From the NCBI GenBank assembly GCA_943329845.2, contig CALQFM020000013.1:1-64000 (forward strand): a stretch of DNA of 64,000 nt, in the 5' to 3' direction. The position numbers and the translations under genes are program-made. Under the pieces are notes generated by a model. It saw nothing but the letters and a program-made list of their open reading frames with translations, was not told the origin of the DNA and made no database searches. Positions 1-10,310 of this stretch are shown here, in pieces (the first letter of the stretch is position 1; every line of letters begins with the position of its first letter). Origin of the DNA: Candidatus Kuenenia stuttgartensis. GTDB lineage: Bacteria > Pseudomonadota > Alphaproteobacteria > SMXS01.

Positions 1-135
1 AATCGCCGTTTCTACCCATTCAACGCCTTCCGATCTTTGCTCGGCATTGCCAGTGCCGTTGAAGCCCCAACCTTCGCAGAACTCTACTCAGGTGACTGGA
101 ACCACCCCACTATATCTGGTGGGTGTCTGGCTTAA
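1..135 (+). pseudogene. C-terminal fragment of an unidentified protein
   Basis: Reading from base 1, 44 sense codons run to a TAA at 133-135. The translation has plausible protein character (it includes AVEAPTFAELYSGDW). The start lies outside the window, so this could be the true C-terminus of a gene to the left or a remnant. I do not recognise the family. It may be a chance open frame. Confidence 0.25.
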
Positions 136-143
136 GCGGATAG

Positions 144-386
144 GCACGAGAGAAACTTGGCGCGTTCGGGTTCTCCCTGAGCAAGAGGGTTACCGTAGAA
201 TATAAGGTGACGCTTGATCAGGACGGACTAACGAAGCATGCCCTGTCATACGGTCGCTCGGCGGACCTGATTCGAAAAGACCTGGCCAAATTTAGAGGCG
301 GTGTAGCTTCGATTGTTTCGCCACATCTTAGAGATGGAAAGTTAACGGCATCAGCGCGGAGCTGGGCGCTAATCTATAATCGTTGA
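144..386 (+). pseudogene. Possible gene remnant, no clear start
   Basis: An 80-codon open frame follows a TAG at 141-143 and ends with TGA at 384-386. It has no ATG near its beginning; the best internal start is a GTG at 207. The composition is protein-like (for example YGRSADLIRKDLAKFRGG) but I recognise no domain. It lies in the decayed low-GC region and is probably a fragment of an older gene, if it is coding at all. Confidence 0.2.
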
Positions 387-450
387 GCACGTACCGACCG
401 ATTGCGGACGTTCGGCAGTTTCGTCAGGCCGCGACGCTACCTCGCATATC

Positions 451-600
451 TGCGTCCGCTTTCCACCCATGTCGGTCATAGAGGCAGTTCCAGGCGTTGC
501 CCCATAGCCGACATTCGACCGTCTATCGTCCTACCTCCGCTTTCGGGGTGTGCCCGATACACGGTTCTACGTCTGCTATGGATGGTGGAAAGCGGACGCA
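451..600. repeat. 17-bp inverted repeat in decayed region
   Basis: The arms 451-467 (tgcgtccgctttccacc) and 584-600 (ggtggaaagcggacgca) are perfect reverse complements separated by 116 bases. Related short words such as attgcggacgttcgg occur just to the left, near 400. This looks like a dispersed intergenic element or the remnant of a small palindromic unit rather than a terminator. Confidence 0.5.
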
Positions 601-915
601 TAGGCACCGGCAAGACGACCAGCTATGGGCCTGAGTTAGCAAAGAGGCGTGCCTGTGGCTCTAAAAATTGGGGCTTATCCCGTGGGCGCACATTGGCCTG
701 GATCGCCCTTCGTTCTCGAAGGTATCCCCCCGGTCCATCGTGAAACAGGGCGCGGGTCCCTTTTCAAATCTACTCGCTAAGGGCGGTAGCGGAAAATCTA
801 CCGGACGCGGGCTTCATCCCAATGCCGAAGAAGATTATGCTGATTGCTATCTGATTGCTATCACGGGAGGGCGCGAACCCTCTTGCCGATAACCCCACTT
901 AACCCCTTGAAATCT

Positions 916-991
<76 letters not shown>

Positions 992-1006
992 TCACCAAGG
1001 AGGCGG

Positions 1007-1035
1007 CTTATACAAAAATGACCCCGCCGTGTCGA
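1007..1035 (-). promoter_or_regulatory. Promoter for tRNA-Lys
   Basis: On the minus strand TCGACA (1035-1030) is separated by exactly 17 bases from TATAAG (1012-1007), a close match to sigma-70-type boxes. Transcription would begin near position 1000, a few bases before the tRNA 5' end at 991. Confidence 0.55.
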
Positions 1036-1063
1036 CAAGGAAAACGCGGAAAAATCCGCGGGG

Positions 1064-2233
1064 TCAGAGCACCGTACCCTGGCGCCCCAATGGCACCGTG
1101 CCCTGACGCGACAGCACCACGTTCCGGTGCACGTAGACGTTCATCAGCAGGCCCATGCCGATCAGCAGCGTCATCATCGCCGAGCCGCCGAACGACACCA
1201 GCGGCAGCGGCACGCCGACCACCGGAATCAGCCCCATCACCATGGCGATGTTGATGAACACGTAGAGAAAGAACGTGGTGGTGACGCCCACCGCCATCAG
1301 CCGCGCGAAATGGTTGCGCGCCGACAGCGCGATCAGGAAACCGTAGCCGATCAGCACCGCGTAAAGCGTCACCAGGGTCACGCCGCCGACGAAGCCGAAC
1401 TCCTCGGCCAGCGCCGTGAAGATGAAGTCGGTCTGCTTCTCCGGCAGGAAGTCCAGGTGCGACTGGGTGCCCTGCATGAACCCCTTGCCGCTGACGCCGC
1501 CCGAGCCCAGCGCGATCTTCGACTGCTGGATGTGATAGCCGGTGCCGAGCGGATCGCTGTCCGGGTCTAGGAAGGTGAACACCCGGTCTCGCTGGTAATC
1601 GTGGAGCTGGTAGAAGCCCGCGACCGCGCCCAGCACGCCCACGACCGCGCCCACCAGGAATACCTTGCGGGGCACGCCGGCGACGAACAGCAGCGTGGCG
1701 CCGCCCGCTGCGATCAGCAGCATGGTGCCCAGGTCCGGCTGGCGCAGCACCAGCACCGACGGCAGGCCGATCAGCAGCGCCGGCTTGATCAGCGTCTTCA
1801 GGTTCTTCACCTCGTCGAGGGTCAGGCCGTGATAGTAGCGGGCCAGCGCCATCACCAAACCGATCTTCATGATCTCGGACGGCTGCAGCCGGACGAAGCC
1901 CAGATCGAGCCAGCGCTGGGCACCACCGCCGATGTCGCCGATGATCTCCACTGCCATCAGCATGACGAGGCCGACGCCGTAGATCGCGTAGGACAGCTTC
2001 CACCACCACCGGACGTGGACGAGCGCGATGGTGACCATGCAGGTGAAGCCGATGGCGAACACGATCATCTGGCGGCCGGCGAGCTTGCCGAAATCGCCCG
2101 ACGACACCGAATACAGCATGGCGAAGCCGATGCCGGCGATGCACAGCAGCACGATCATCATGCTGCCGTGCAGGTCCATGACCTTGGAGATCAGCAGCCG
2201 GTAGCGGTTGCGGGCGGCGCGCGCGTCAGCCAT
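1064..2233 (-). CDS. rodA: Rod-shape SEDS glycosyltransferase RodA
   Basis: A 389-residue polytopic membrane protein of the FtsW/RodA/SpoVE (SEDS) family, the peptidoglycan glycan-strand polymerase of the elongasome that works with PBP2. Visible signatures include about ten hydrophobic segments, the segment GGAQRWLDLG after the N-terminal helices, the PDLGT segment, and a C-terminal part with PLPLVSFGGSAMM typical of SEDS proteins. The ATG at 2233 overlaps the end of mrdA by 8 bases, so translation is probably coupled. It is the last gene of the mreBCD-mrdA-rodA operon, and its length is normal for the family. Confidence 0.97.
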   Translation of the reverse strand: MADARAARNRYRLLISKVMDLHGSMMIVLLCIAGIGFAMLYSVSSGDFGKLAGRQMIVFAIGFTCMVTIALVHVRWWWKLSYAIYGVGLVMLMAVEIIGDIGGGAQRWLDLGFVRLQPSEIMKIGLVMALARYYHGLTLDEVKNLKTLIKPALLIGLPSVLVLRQPDLGTMLLIAAGGATLLFVAGVPRKVFLVGAVVGVLGAVAGFYQLHDYQRDRVFTFLDPDSDPLGTGYHIQQSKIALGSGGVSGKGFMQGTQSHLDFLPEKQTDFIFTALAEEFGFVGGVTLVTLYAVLIGYGFLIALSARNHFARLMAVGVTTTFFLYVFINIAMVMGLIPVVGVPLPLVSFGGSAMMTLLIGMGLLMNVYVHRNVVLSRQGTVPLGRQGTVL

Positions 2234-4160
2234 GGCCGTCCTCGTCGTGGTCGTGGTCGTGATGATCGTGCCCGTCGAGGTGAAGCTCCTGCAGCGCCGC
2301 CTCGGCCAGCATGGGCCGGCCGCCGGTCAGGCCGCAGGGATCACGGATGAACGCCTCGCGCATGATGTCGCGGGCGATGGGCGCCGCCACCGCGGACCCG
2401 CCGCCGCCATGCTCGACGATGATCGCGATCGCATAGGCCGGGTTATCGATCGGCCCCCAGGCGATGAACAGCGCGTTGTCGCGCTCCTGCCAGGGCCGGC
2501 TCTCGTTCTTGGGCACGCCGCCCGCGCGCATGGCGGCGGTGATCGCGCGCACCTGCGAGGTGCCGGTCTTGCCGGCGAGGCCACGCGGCCAGTCGCGGAT
2601 ACGCGCGCGGCCGGCCGTGCCGTGTCCGCCTTCCATCACCGCGATCATGCCGTCCTGCGCCACCTTCAGCACCTCGGGCGCGACGCCCACCGGCGGAAAA
2701 TTGTCGGCGGCACGGCCGGGTTTGGCCTTGCTCTTGACCAGCGTCGGCGTCACTGCGTAGCCGCCATTGGCGATCCGCGAGGCCATCACCGCGAGCTGCA
2801 GCGGCGTGGCCAGCATGTAGCCCTGGCCGATCGACACGCTGAGCGTCTCGCCGTCGTGCCATTTCCGGTCGCGCTTGCGGGTCTTCTTCCAGGCGCGGGT
2901 CGGGACGAGGCCGTCCCGCTCCTGATCGATCTCGATGCCGTGGCGGTGCCCCAGCCCGAAGCGGTTCGCCATGTCGGCGATGGTGTCCACGTCCATGCGC
3001 CGGGCCAGCTCGTAGAAATAGACGTCGCAGGACTGCTCCTGCGCGCTCACCATGTTCACGGTGCCGTGGCCGCCCCGCTTCCAGCAATGGAACGTGCGGC
3101 TGCCGAACCGCATGGAACCGGGACAGAACACCGTATCCTGCGGGCTGATCAGCCCCGCTTCCAGCGCCGCCATGGCGACGATGGGCTTGAAGGTGGAGCC
3201 GGGCGGATACTGGCCCTGCACGGTCTTGTTCATCAGCGGCTTGCGCTCGTCCTTCAACAAGGCCTTCCAGGCGTCGGTCTTGATGCCGAAGTTGAAGTCA
3301 TTGGGATCGAATCCCGGCGCCGAGGCCAGGGTGACCACCTCGCCGGACTGGACGTTCATGACCACCACGGCCGCGCTCTGGTCGGCCAGGCGCTGCATGG
3401 TGAATCGTTGCAGGTCGGCGTCGATGCTGGTCACCAGATCCTGGCCCGGCGTGCCGTCGTCGCGGGTCAGTTCGCGCACCTCACGGCCCAGCGCGTTCAC
3501 CTCGACCCTGCGCAGGCCCGGCACGCCGCGCAGCGCCTTGTCGTGGTAGTGCTCCAGCCCGCGCTTGCCGATGCGGAACTCGGGCAGCATGTACAGCGGA
3601 TCGTCGGGCAACTCCTCCAGATCCTTGTCGGTGATCTGGCCCACATAGCCGGCCAGATGCGCGAACTCGGCCGGATAGGGGTAGAACCGGCTGCGGCCTG
3701 CGTCCGACTGCACGCCCGGAAGCTCGGGCGCGATGCTGTTGACCCGGGCAAACTCCTCCCAGGTCAGATTGTCCGACACGGTCACCGGCAGAAACCGGCG
3801 CGAGCGCGCCGCCTGGCGCAGCACGGCCTCCAGCTTCTGCGGCGGCAGCGGGATGATGCCGGAAAGCTGCGCCAGCGTGGCCTTGAAGTCGCCCGCCTGC
3901 TCCGGAATCACCGACACCCGGTAATTGAGCTGGTTGTTGGCGATCTCCCGGCCGTGCCGGTCCAGGATGCGGCCGCGCAACGGACTGATCAGCCGCAGAT
4001 CCACGCGGTTCTCCTCGGCCAGCAGCTTGTACTGGTCGGCGTTGATGATCTGCAGATGAACCATGCGCCCGACCAGCGTCAGCAGACCCAGCGCCTGCGC
4101 GCCGCCCAGGATCACGGCCCGGCGGCTCAGCTTGCGGTAGCGCTCGCCCTTGATGTCCAT
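2226..4160 (-). CDS. mrdA: Penicillin-binding protein 2 (elongasome transpeptidase)
   Basis: A 644-residue class B penicillin-binding protein that cross-links peptidoglycan during lateral elongation with RodA. After a short basic N-terminus and one transmembrane helix (about residues 15-35) comes the dimerisation domain, then the transpeptidase domain with the acylation motif STFK, the second motif SCD (the PBP2 version of SxN) and KTGTS. The ATG at 4160 was chosen because it gives the normal MDIKGERYRKLSRR beginning and sits one base from the mreD stop; a longer frame upstream is only read-through of mreD sequence. The C-terminus is His/Asp-rich (HDHHDHDHDEDGHG), which might bind metal. Confidence 0.96.
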   Translation of the reverse strand: MDIKGERYRKLSRRAVILGGAQALGLLTLVGRMVHLQIINADQYKLLAEENRVDLRLISPLRGRILDRHGREIANNQLNYRVSVIPEQAGDFKATLAQLSGIIPLPPQKLEAVLRQAARSRRFLPVTVSDNLTWEEFARVNSIAPELPGVQSDAGRSRFYPYPAEFAHLAGYVGQITDKDLEELPDDPLYMLPEFRIGKRGLEHYHDKALRGVPGLRRVEVNALGREVRELTRDDGTPGQDLVTSIDADLQRFTMQRLADQSAAVVVMNVQSGEVVTLASAPGFDPNDFNFGIKTDAWKALLKDERKPLMNKTVQGQYPPGSTFKPIVAMAALEAGLISPQDTVFCPGSMRFGSRTFHCWKRGGHGTVNMVSAQEQSCDVYFYELARRMDVDTIADMANRFGLGHRHGIEIDQERDGLVPTRAWKKTRKRDRKWHDGETLSVSIGQGYMLATPLQLAVMASRIANGGYAVTPTLVKSKAKPGRAADNFPPVGVAPEVLKVAQDGMIAVMEGGHGTAGRARIRDWPRGLAGKTGTSQVRAITAAMRAGGVPKNESRPWQERDNALFIAWGPIDNPAYAIAIIVEHGGGGSAVAAPIARDIMREAFIRDPCGLTGGRPMLAEAALQELHLDGHDHHDHDHDEDGHG

Positions 4161-4161
4161 C

Positions 4162-4674
4162 TCAGGCCTGCTGGTACAAGAGCTTGTCGATCTGGCGGAA
4201 GCCCACGGCCAGCGGCACATAGGCGGCCGTGCCCAGGCCCCAGTGGGCGATGAACGGCCAAACCGAAAAGGCATGGTCCCACCAGAGGCCGGCGATCGCC
4301 CAGGCCAGCACGGTCAGCGCCGCCGAGATCAGCGCGTACCCCATCCAGCCCACCGCGAAGGGCTGGGTCAGCAGCACCTGCCGCTGGCTCTCGATCACCC
4401 CGCGCGTGACCACCAGCATCAGCGCCATCAGGCCCAGCGGGCCACCGACCAGGATGTCCTGCCACAGCCCGATGGCGAAGGCGGCGGCCAGCGGCATGGA
4501 TTCGGGCCGGTACAGTGTCCAGTAGTAGACCAGCGGCAGGGTCAGCGACGGCATGATGACGCTGAATTCTGGCGAGCCATAGGGCACGAAGGACAGCACC
4601 GCCAGCAGCAGCCCCAGCACGAAGGGCACGCCGGTGCGCATGGCGATCGCCGCGCGGTGCAGCGTTGCCGCCAT
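4162..4674 (-). CDS. mreD: Rod shape-determining protein MreD
   Basis: A 170-residue integral membrane protein with about five hydrophobic helices, including the typical PLVYYWTLYRPESMPLAAAF segment. MreD helps couple cytoplasmic MreB to MreC, RodA and PBP2. Identification rests on hydropathy, length and position between mreC and mrdA, because MreD is poorly conserved. Its ATG at 4674 shares an ATGA overlap with the mreC stop, and its own stop is one base from the mrdA start, so this is a translationally coupled operon. Confidence 0.92.
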   Translation of the reverse strand: MAATLHRAAIAMRTGVPFVLGLLLAVLSFVPYGSPEFSVIMPSLTLPLVYYWTLYRPESMPLAAAFAIGLWQDILVGGPLGLMALMLVVTRGVIESQRQVLLTQPFAVGWMGYALISAALTVLAWAIAGLWWDHAFSVWPFIAHWGLGTAAYVPLAVGFRQIDKLLYQQA

Positions 4675-5813
4675 CAGGTGCCTCCCTGGCTGGGTGGCGG
4701 GGTCTCGTCGGGGTTTTCCTCCTCGATCGGGCCTGCGGCGGCGGCGGGTTGGGCGGGCGTGCCTTCCGGCGGGGCTGGCACGGCGGGGAATGCGGGCGGA
4801 TCCGCCGGCACGGCCGGCCTCGGCGCCGGGACCAGTGACGGGCTGGGCAGCACCGGATCCGCGGGCGCGGCGAAGGCTGCCGGTGGCCGGTCCGCGCCGG
4901 TTTCGGCCGTCACCGACGACCCCTGCGGCAGCGTTTCGAGCGGCTGGGCCACGGCGCTCTGTTCAGGCTTCTCCAGCGGCACATAGGCCATGACGTTGAC
5001 GAAATCGAGCCGCGACAGGTCGGCGGCCAGTCTGACGCGCACGGTCGGGCCATCGACATAGTCGACAACTCCCACCGGCAGTTTCGCGGGGAAAATGCCG
5101 CCGTCGCCCGACGTGAACACCTCGTCGTCGATCCTGGCCGAGGATTGCATGGGCAGATAGGCCAGCTTGGGCCGGTCGCTGTTGTCGCCCACCAGGATGC
5201 CCCGGTCTCCGGTGCGGCGGATGAATACGGGAATGCGGCTGTTCAGGTCGGTCAGCAGCAGCGCCCGCGACGACTGTCGGCCCACGGTGACGATGCGCCC
5301 TACAACGCCCGCCTTGTCCATCACCGGCTGGAACTTGCCGACCCCCCTGCTGACACCCGCGTCGAGCAGGATGGCGCGTACGAACGGCCCCCCCGGATCG
5401 CTGACCACGCGGGTCGAGATGGACGGGATCTGCATCTCGTCGCTGACCCGCATCAGCGCGCGCAGCTGAGCGTTCTCGCCGTCGAGCCGCATGGCAACGT
5501 CGCGCCAGCGTCTCAGCCGCTCGTTCTCCGCGCGCAATGTCTCGACTTTCTTGGCGCCGTTCAGCGTGTCTGCGACGACGGTACCGAAGCCGCGGATCGC
5601 GGTGACAGGCTCGCCCAGCACGTCGACGACAGGCGCGGCCACGTCGATCAGCGCGCCCTGTACCTGATCGTTCAGCGTCGGATAGATTTTCGAGAAAATC
5701 AGCAGGCCAAGGGAGACAGCGATGAAGATGGCGAACGGAAGCCGCTGCGCCAGACCGCGCTCCGGATTCGCTGTGCGCGCCGCACGGCCGCCTGACCGTC
5801 TCACGGGCTGCAT
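4674..5813 (-). CDS. mreC: Rod shape-determining protein MreC
   Basis: A 379-residue periplasmic scaffold of the elongasome. A basic N-terminus is followed by one transmembrane helix (around residues 25-45), a coiled-coil region (about 85-125, with LRAENERLRRWRD) and the double beta-barrel domain containing DLNSRIPVFIRRTGDRGIL. The last 90 or so residues form a long Pro/Ala-rich, apparently disordered tail (SPSLVPAPRPAVPADPPA), longer than in many homologues. It lies 58 bases after mreB and overlaps mreD by four bases. Confidence 0.95.
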   Translation of the reverse strand: MQPVRRSGGRAARTANPERGLAQRLPFAIFIAVSLGLLIFSKIYPTLNDQVQGALIDVAAPVVDVLGEPVTAIRGFGTVVADTLNGAKKVETLRAENERLRRWRDVAMRLDGENAQLRALMRVSDEMQIPSISTRVVSDPGGPFVRAILLDAGVSRGVGKFQPVMDKAGVVGRIVTVGRQSSRALLLTDLNSRIPVFIRRTGDRGILVGDNSDRPKLAYLPMQSSARIDDEVFTSGDGGIFPAKLPVGVVDYVDGPTVRVRLAADLSRLDFVNVMAYVPLEKPEQSAVAQPLETLPQGSSVTAETGADRPPAAFAAPADPVLPSPSLVPAPRPAVPADPPAFPAVPAPPEGTPAQPAAAAGPIEEENPDETPPPSQGGT

Positions 5814-5871
5814 CTCCCAGGTTAGGGCGCGGAAAGCGGCGTCACGCGCCGCCGTGGCCGTCCGCTAAATC

Positions 5872-7203
<1,332 letters not shown>

Positions 7204-8817
7204 CTACGCCAGGCGCTCGCCCAGCGGCAGCTTCGCCAGGTCCGGCTTCCTGACCTTCGTCGTCGACATGGGCCATTCGGTCATGAACCGAACATGGCGC
7301 GGGATCTTGTAGCTGGCGATCTGGCCCTTGCAGTAGTCCACCAGCGCGCACGGCTCCAATGCCGCTCCCGGCACCAGCTCCACGAACGCCGCTGGCACCT
7401 CGCCCAGCCGCTCATCCGGCACGCCGATGACCTGGGCCAGCTTCACCGCCGGATGGGTCATCAGGTAGCTCTCGATCTCCACCGCGCCGACGTTCTCGCC
7501 GCCCACCTTCAGCATGTCCTTCACCCGGCCATGGAATCGGACCCGCCCGCCGTCGTCCAGCGAGCACAGGTCGCCGGTGTGCAGCCAGCCGTCGCGCAGC
7601 GTCTCGGCGGTCTTGGCCGGATCCTTGTAGTAGCCCGAGAAGATGGCGCCCGACCGGATCAGCAGCTCGCCCGGCACGTCCGGGCCCAGCGCCTCACCGG
7701 TTTCCTTGTCGATCACCCGCAATTCCACACCCGGCAGCGCCGCGCCGTTGCTGGTCAGCCGGTGCTCCAGGTCGTCCTCGGGCATGTTGGCGCAGACGAT
7801 GCCGCAGGATTCGGTGAGGCCATAGGCCGCCGTCTGCACCGCGCCCGGGAACGCCTCCTGGAACCGCTGCAGCAGGCCGCGTCCGCCGACCGCGTTGATC
7901 CGCTTCACCGACGACAGGTCGCGGCGGGAAAAGTCGGGATGGTTCATCAGGTCGGCGCAGATGGCCTCGAAGCTGGGCCAGATCCACGTCGCCCGCTCCT
8001 GCTCGATCAGACGCAGCGCCTCGCCCGCATCGAAATGCAGCTGGGAGATCATCGCGCCGCCGCCATGGGCCACGCACATGAACGGCAGCAGGTACGAAAT
8101 GTGGAACGCCGGCAGCGGGTCCCACATGCGGTCCGCAGGCCCGATCGAATAGCGGTAGCGCCACAGGTCCACGGCGCTGCCGACCAGAGCATGGTGCGGC
8201 ACCATGCAGCCCTTCGGATTGGCCGTGGTGCCGGACGTGTACATGATGATGCCGGTACCGGCCGGATCCACCGGCACGGGTAGTGAAACGGCATCATCCC
8301 GCGCGGCTTCGAACGCGGCCTGCCCGATGAACCCTGCAGGCGCGTCCTCGCCGAACATCACGATGGACCGCAGCGCCGGTGCTTCCTTCGGGTGCAGCGA
8401 CCTTGGATCGGCCTTGTGGGCCAGGTCCGGCAGCGCCGCCACCAGCAGATTCGCGAAATCCACATGCGGCTTGAGCGCGTCCGACGTCACCAGCACGGAC
8501 ACGTCGGCGTTCTCCAGCACATAGTGCAGCTCGCGCGCCTTGTAGCGGGTGTTCAGCGGCACCAGGACAGCGCCCAGCAGCGCCACGCCGTAAACAAGCT
8601 CGACGAACTCGACGCAGTTCGGCATCAGCAGGCCCACATGATCGCCCCGGCCCACGCCCAGCGCCGCCAGGCTGCGCGCCCGCTCATGGGCCTTCACCTT
8701 GAGTTCGGCATAGGTGCTGCGGCGATCGGGAAAGATCACCGCGTCGTTGCCGGGCCACAGCCGCGCCGCGCGCTCGAACAGTTCGGCGGCCGTATGGATT
8801 TCCTGTTGCACTGTCAT
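7204..8817 (-). CDS. Acyl-CoA synthetase (AMP-forming, fatty acid-CoA ligase family)
   Basis: A 537-residue ANL-superfamily adenylating enzyme that activates a carboxylic acid as acyl-AMP and transfers it to CoA. Motifs in order: the P-loop-like MYTSGTTANPKG near residue 195, YGLTES near 335, the adenylate-binding segment GWLHTGDLCSLDDGGRVRFHGRVKD split across residues 410-435, and the C-terminal lysine region YKIPRHVRF near 510. Length fits medium/long-chain or aromatic acid ligases; the substrate cannot be read from sequence. The start at 8817 lies five bases after the stop of the 76-residue gene, with GAGG as ribosome site. It is the last gene of a three-gene operon. Confidence 0.9.
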   Translation of the reverse strand: MTVQQEIHTAAELFERAARLWPGNDAVIFPDRRSTYAELKVKAHERARSLAALGVGRGDHVGLLMPNCVEFVELVYGVALLGAVLVPLNTRYKARELHYVLENADVSVLVTSDALKPHVDFANLLVAALPDLAHKADPRSLHPKEAPALRSIVMFGEDAPAGFIGQAAFEAARDDAVSLPVPVDPAGTGIIMYTSGTTANPKGCMVPHHALVGSAVDLWRYRYSIGPADRMWDPLPAFHISYLLPFMCVAHGGGAMISQLHFDAGEALRLIEQERATWIWPSFEAICADLMNHPDFSRRDLSSVKRINAVGGRGLLQRFQEAFPGAVQTAAYGLTESCGIVCANMPEDDLEHRLTSNGAALPGVELRVIDKETGEALGPDVPGELLIRSGAIFSGYYKDPAKTAETLRDGWLHTGDLCSLDDGGRVRFHGRVKDMLKVGGENVGAVEIESYLMTHPAVKLAQVIGVPDERLGEVPAAFVELVPGAALEPCALVDYCKGQIASYKIPRHVRFMTEWPMSTTKVRKPDLAKLPLGERLA

Positions 8818-8822
8818 GCGCC

Positions 8823-9053
8823 TCAGCCGTCCAGGGCGATCCGCAGCCGCTCGGGCGATCCACCCACGCGTTCGAACTCCAGCGTCAGCGAGCGGTCCGC
8901 GTTCGCGGTCACCCTGAAATCCAGGCTCGCCCCGGCGCGTTCGCCGCCGCGCGCGTTCGACAGGGCAAGGCCGGCGCGGAACAGCACCTCCTCCAGCACC
9001 GAGCGGCCCCAGGTTTCCAGATCGGCGGTGTCGCCGCTTGCCGTCATCGTCAT
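8823..9053 (-). CDS. Small protein of unknown function (76 aa)
   Basis: A 76-residue soluble protein, beginning MTMTASGDTADLETWGRS and ending RLRIALDG. Its ATG at 9053 overlaps the stop of the phosphotransferase gene (ATGA), and its stop lies five bases before the CoA ligase start. This tight coupling on both sides is the main evidence that it is real. It has an N-terminal helix (about 11-33) and a C-terminal part with beta-strand character (FRVTANADRSLTLEFERV). I do not recognise a family; it may be a partner of one of its neighbours. Confidence 0.7.
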   Translation of the reverse strand: MTMTASGDTADLETWGRSVLEEVLFRAGLALSNARGGERAGASLDFRVTANADRSLTLEFERVGGSPERLRIALDG

Positions 9054-10222
9054 CCTCCGAAGCTGTCCAGGGCCTGATGGTCGTCGATCGCCGCGCAGAT
9101 GCGCTCGATCATGGCGAGCGACATGCGCTCGGGCTGCATGTCGGGCAGCATGGGCGGCGGGCACAAGGTCGGCGTCCACATCAGCAGCGCCGTGAAGGTC
9201 TGCTGCCGGTAGGCGCGCAGGGCGTCCTCCCAGCCGATCTCGATGCCGAAGCCGTCGCGGACCCGGCGCAGATACCGGTCGATCAGGTCGTGCTCCCAGG
9301 CCCGCCGGCTCTCGACCGACAGCGCCGCGGTCAGCATATAGGCCACGTCGCGCGCCCACAGGCCACGGCAGACCCGTGCCCAGTCGCTCAGCCCCATGCG
9401 GCCGTCGCCGGTGATGTACCAATTGCCCAGATGCACGTCCGAATGGATCACGGTGCGAGGCTGATCCCCGTGGGCCGCCGCTGCCCGCGCCGCCGCCGGC
9501 CAGATCTCGCCGCGCCGCGCCATCAGCCGGTCCGGGATCACCGCCGCGGCCTTGGTCAGCGCCTTCTCGTGCCCGTCCTGGATGCCGCTGCGCCTCCCCG
9601 CCTCGAAGAACGCCTCGTAGGTGTTGAGCCAAGCCAGCGCATCCGTACCCGCTGCCTGCCTCAACGAGCCGTGCAGGGTCGCGAGGGTATCGATCATGCC
9701 CTCCACCTGCACACGGCCGATGACGGTATCCACCTGGCAGAAGCTCGCGCCCCGCGTGACCGTGAGATCGTCGAACAGATGCAGCGAGCGCCCGGAATCC
9801 GCATCCCGTCCCGAATAGCGGCAGACCGGCGCCTCGATATCGAGCGACGGCCGCACCTCCTTCAGGAAGCGCCCCTCGGACGGCGCGGCCATGCCCGCCG
9901 ACAGCCGGGTCGCCAGTGTCGGCGTCGACTTGGCGAACAGCCGCGCCGGCAGCCCGGCCGCGGCGCCCGCCTCGTTCCATTCCACCTGGATGCCGCGCCT
10001 GACGCTGGAGCCGTCATCGCCGCCGACGATGCGGACGCTCTCGGCCCGCGCTCCAGGCGCCGCGTCCGCGAACACCCCGGTTACCCATGGCGCGGTGATC
10101 GCTTCGGCATGGAACGGCACCGTGCCCGGCGCCGCCTCGGGCCGCGCCATCAGGTCCCACAGCGCATGCGCCGCGATCCGCGCCCGCGTGCGCAGCTGCC
10201 TCGCCGAGGCTTGTGGTTCCAT
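9050..10222 (-). CDS. Phosphotransferase, aminoglycoside/choline kinase-like fold
   Basis: A 390-residue protein kinase-like (APH superfamily) enzyme. The catalytic loop HSDVHLGNW near residue 265 carries the Asp and Asn expected for phosphotransfer, and the metal-binding loop appears as LSDWARV about 12 residues later (W instead of F/L after SD). The N-terminal lobe has AKSTPTLATR. These proteins phosphorylate small-molecule hydroxyls; the substrate is unknown. I chose the ATG at 10222 (MEPQASARQ) over a TTG eleven codons earlier. First gene of the coupled operon with the 76-residue protein and the CoA ligase, which suggests a role in metabolism of a hydroxylated acid rather than drug resistance. 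Confidence 0.75.
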   Translation of the reverse strand: MEPQASARQLRTRARIAAHALWDLMARPEAAPGTVPFHAEAITAPWVTGVFADAAPGARAESVRIVGGDDGSSVRRGIQVEWNEAGAAAGLPARLFAKSTPTLATRLSAGMAAPSEGRFLKEVRPSLDIEAPVCRYSGRDADSGRSLHLFDDLTVTRGASFCQVDTVIGRVQVEGMIDTLATLHGSLRQAAGTDALAWLNTYEAFFEAGRRSGIQDGHEKALTKAAAVIPDRLMARRGEIWPAAARAAAAHGDQPRTVIHSDVHLGNWYITGDGRMGLSDWARVCRGLWARDVAYMLTAALSVESRRAWEHDLIDRYLRRVRDGFGIEIGWEDALRAYRQQTFTALLMWTPTLCPPPMLPDMQPERMSLAMIERICAAIDDHQALDSFGG

Positions 10223-10260
10223 GGAGCGCCGTTCCCCGTTGTCTTCCCCACACAACCTAC

Positions 10261-10286
10261 GTCATTCCCGCGCACGCGGGAATGAC
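10261..10286. repeat. Short palindromic element
   Basis: The arms gtcattcccgcg (10261-10272) and cgcgggaatgac (10275-10286) are perfect reverse complements with a 2-base loop. Its outer word gtcat..cccg resembles the larger repeat at 44191-44276, so this is probably a member of a dispersed palindromic family. It lies between the ilvC terminator and the phosphotransferase gene. Confidence 0.6.
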
Positions 10287-10310
10287 GATGGATTTGGGAT
10301 ATGTACAAAC

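Larger units (their letters stand above)
1..915. other. Decayed, lower-GC region bordering the tRNA-Lys 3' end
   Basis: This stretch is visibly less GC-rich than the rest of the window and has no long open frame with normal codon use on either strand. It holds only short fragments (see 1-135 and 144-386) and an inverted repeat (451-467 with 584-600). It ends right at the 3' end of the minus-strand tRNA-Lys gene, the favourite target of tyrosine-recombinase islands. I infer the decayed right edge of an integrated element, but no integrase or second attachment copy is visible here. Confidence 0.5.

Noticed and set aside
402-743. GTGKTT in a 113-residue plus-strand frame
   Set aside because: The surrounding translation is Arg/Ser-rich and irregular, as expected for non-coding sequence; the frame also spans the inverted repeat.
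668-892. KGGSGKST, a ParA/MinD-like Walker A word in a plus-strand frame
   Set aside because: Nothing before or after fits a ParA-type ATPase (no T-T-x-x-x-N-L helix, no Walker B), and the frame lies in decayed sequence. Likely chance.
2208-4253. 681-residue plus-strand open frame opposite mrdA
   Set aside because: His/Arg/Gly/Ala-rich composition typical of the antisense frame of a GC-rich gene; mrdA is fully supported by its motifs.
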